Origin: Rhodobacteraceae bacterium EL53 | GTDB lineage: Bacteria; Pseudomonadota; Alphaproteobacteria; Rhodobacterales; Rhodobacteraceae | Length of the DNA stretch: 64,000 bases | Reading direction: 5' to 3' | Assembly: GCA_900313015.1 (NCBI GenBank) | Contig: OMPR01000019.1 | Span: 51,388-115,387 of the forward strand | Shown: piece after piece, positions 63,000 through 64,000 of the stretch | Numbering within the stretch: the stretch's first letter is position 1 | Layout of the letters: every line of letters starts with the position of its first letter | Translations under genes and position numbers: made by a program | The notes under the pieces: model-generated | What the model was told of the DNA's origin: nothing | The model's input: only the letters and a program-made list of their open reading frames with translations | Databases searched by the model: none

Positions 63000-63380
63000 A
63001 TTATGATCGTCCGCAAAGCGGGCTTGGTGACTTTCGCTGACATTCAGTGGGTGCGCCAAACCCTGATGCAAGCTCGAAACCTGCAGGAAGCCGCAAAGTG
63101 GCCAGGCCAATGTTCCAGGAAGGCGCGCAACGCGGTAATGGCAATAGCTTTGTGGCGCAGTTCCCGAAGTGCCTGCAGTCGCTTTTTCGCACGACTGTGA
63201 ATCCCCCCCGAAATACCCTGATCGAGTAATCAGGCGATGACTGCGCTGCTAACACCGCCGCGGTGGCATCGAAACAAAGATTGATTACCTCAAACCAATG
63301 GGACAGTATCTGATCGCACGGGATTTTGAGCGCCAAATGGGTGCTCCGGCAAATTGAAGCGGACACCCAATTGCTGATTA
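63000..63380. mobile_element. Degenerate repeat / insertion-sequence-like relic
   Basis: No intact gene. One plus frame at 63269-63355 reads GIETKIDYLKPMGQYLIARD, then FERQ, which to me resembles the C-terminus of Roseobacter IS-type transposases, but it diverges right after and stops. The minus strand of the left half (ending FGAPTECQRKSPSPLCGRS) resembles a sequence I recall as dispersed in Roseobacter genomes. Both are recollections, not search results. The adjoining 63380-63531 is AT-rich and probably carries the promoter of the next gene. Confidence 0.35.
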
Positions 63381-63531
63381 TTATATGCGGATGGCCGCGA
63401 TAATGCTATAAACCAGCATTAGTGGTCGACTAAGTCAATTATTGGCACACTAGCAAATTGTATTTTAAAATAAATGTTCGGCACAATTTTTATGCTGAGC
63501 GCTTGATTTTGTTCTTACAAGGGGTTTGGAA

Positions 63532-64000
63532 ATGAGCCTGGTAAACACAGCTGGCACGATGACTTTCATGTTTGGCGGCACCTATATCGATGGTGACACC
63601 ACCTTGCAGAGCATGGAGCTGCCCGATGATCTGCTGGATGGGGATCAGTTCTGGGTGATGGTGCAGGACGGCGGCTTTACCAAAGCGATCCAGGTCGAGA
63701 TCCATGACCTCGAAGGGGATGACTTTTCACTGCGTGTCACCGCCGCAAAATATGACGACTATGAAGTGTACGACAGCCTCAACGGCGATTTTGAAGCTGT
63801 TCAGGATCATTTCGACGACGAAGGTAACCCGCAAGTCATCGCAACGGATGGAGATGCTGGCGGGTATGGCCTGCATTCCGTGACCATTGCGGGCGTATCC
63901 AGCGGCGATGCCTATATCCAACCAGATGCTGCAACGATCTTTGATGCGGATGGCGTACCGGACGTCGATCCCGATCCCGACCCCGACGTAGATCCTGACC
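63532..64000 (+). CDS. N-terminal part of an acidic, probably secreted protein (continues past the window)
   Basis: 156 codons are open to the window edge. ATG 63532 follows AAGGGG. There is no signal peptide. The sequence is strongly acidic, beta-rich (MTFMFGGTYIDGDTTLQSMELPDD; VEIHDLEGDDFSLRVTAAKYDDYEVYDS) and ends in a DPDPDPDVDPD linker. A leaderless acidic start with an Asp-Pro linker fits large type I secreted RTX/calcium-binding proteins, whose repeats and secretion signal lie at the C-terminus. This is inference, since those parts are not visible. Confidence 0.6.
   Translation, partial: MSLVNTAGTMTFMFGGTYIDGDTTLQSMELPDDLLDGDQFWVMVQDGGFTKAIQVEIHDLEGDDFSLRVTAAKYDDYEVYDSLNGDFEAVQDHFDDEGNPQVIATDGDAGGYGLHSVTIAGVSSGDAYIQPDAATIFDADGVPDVDPDPDPDVDPD

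Overview
The window looks like chromosomal DNA of a marine alphaproteobacterium of the Roseobacter group (Rhodobacterales). The evidence is a heterotetrameric sarcosine oxidase operon, ALAS-type hemA, CcmI, TRAP transporters, a pyrrolysine-free MttB-like methyltransferase, two FAD-GcvT dehydrogenases of the dimethylglycine/sarcosine type, and a bacterial aspartate/glutamate leucyl (arginyl) transferase. This assignment rests on recalled family distributions; no database search was possible. Most of the window is dense, conserved chromosomal gene content. The accessory-looking parts are the 55-63 kb catabolic operon, a degenerate repeat/IS-like relic near 63.0-63.4 kb, and the start of a large acidic protein at the right edge.

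Layout. 0-8 kb: end of an RND efflux permease, an Atm1-type ABC exporter, a membrane-anchored LysM protein, a LOG-family hydrolase, RarD, Fe/Mn superoxide dismutase, an FkbM methyltransferase, and a small secreted-protein gene broken by an in-frame TGA. 8-14 kb (minus strand): sarcosine oxidase operon soxB, a 31-codon micro-ORF, a TfoX-like gene, soxD, soxA, soxG. 14-16 kb: ccmI, ruvX, DUF1289. 16-19.4 kb (minus): dusA, a TauE/SafE exporter, a 2-oxoglutarate-oxygenase-like gene and a double SpoIIAA-like protein. 19.4-20.25 kb: a gene-poor stretch ending in two matched palindromes before a DUF2852 gene, then an RDD protein and the N-end-rule transferase. 22-29 kb: a TRAP transporter (large, small and binding subunits) divergent from a Cache-type histidine kinase and NarL-type regulator. 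29-33 kb: a HalD/BesD-like Fe(II) oxygenase, then ilvB-ilvN preceded by a sigma-70 promoter, a Leu-Val-Val-Val-Val leader peptide and an attenuator. 33-38 kb: XRE regulator, Rieske oxygenase with a small coupled ORF, a DUF2189 membrane protein, an amidase, and prfB. 39-46 kb: PBP1A, cell-wall amidase and aminotransferase on minus; BepA-like protease and DsbA-like protein on plus. 46-53 kb: ispG, RodZ-like protein, hemA with an FNR box upstream, M20 peptidase, a glycosyltransferase and two tRNA-Asp genes. 53-64 kb: a small secreted protein, then a LysR regulator divergent from an operon of MttB-like methyltransferase, two FAD-GcvT demethylases and a class III aminotransferase, then the relic and the partial acidic protein.

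How the genes work together. Removing N-methyl groups and feeding one-carbon units into folate recurs here: sarcosine oxidase and both FAD-GcvT fusions have folate-binding GcvT domains. The 55-63 kb operon has one enzyme of the right type for each step from a trimethylated (betaine-type) amine to the carbonyl compound: a quaternary-amine methyltransferase, two tertiary/secondary-amine demethylases and a transaminase. That stepwise reading is my inference and is the main hypothesis offered for the window.
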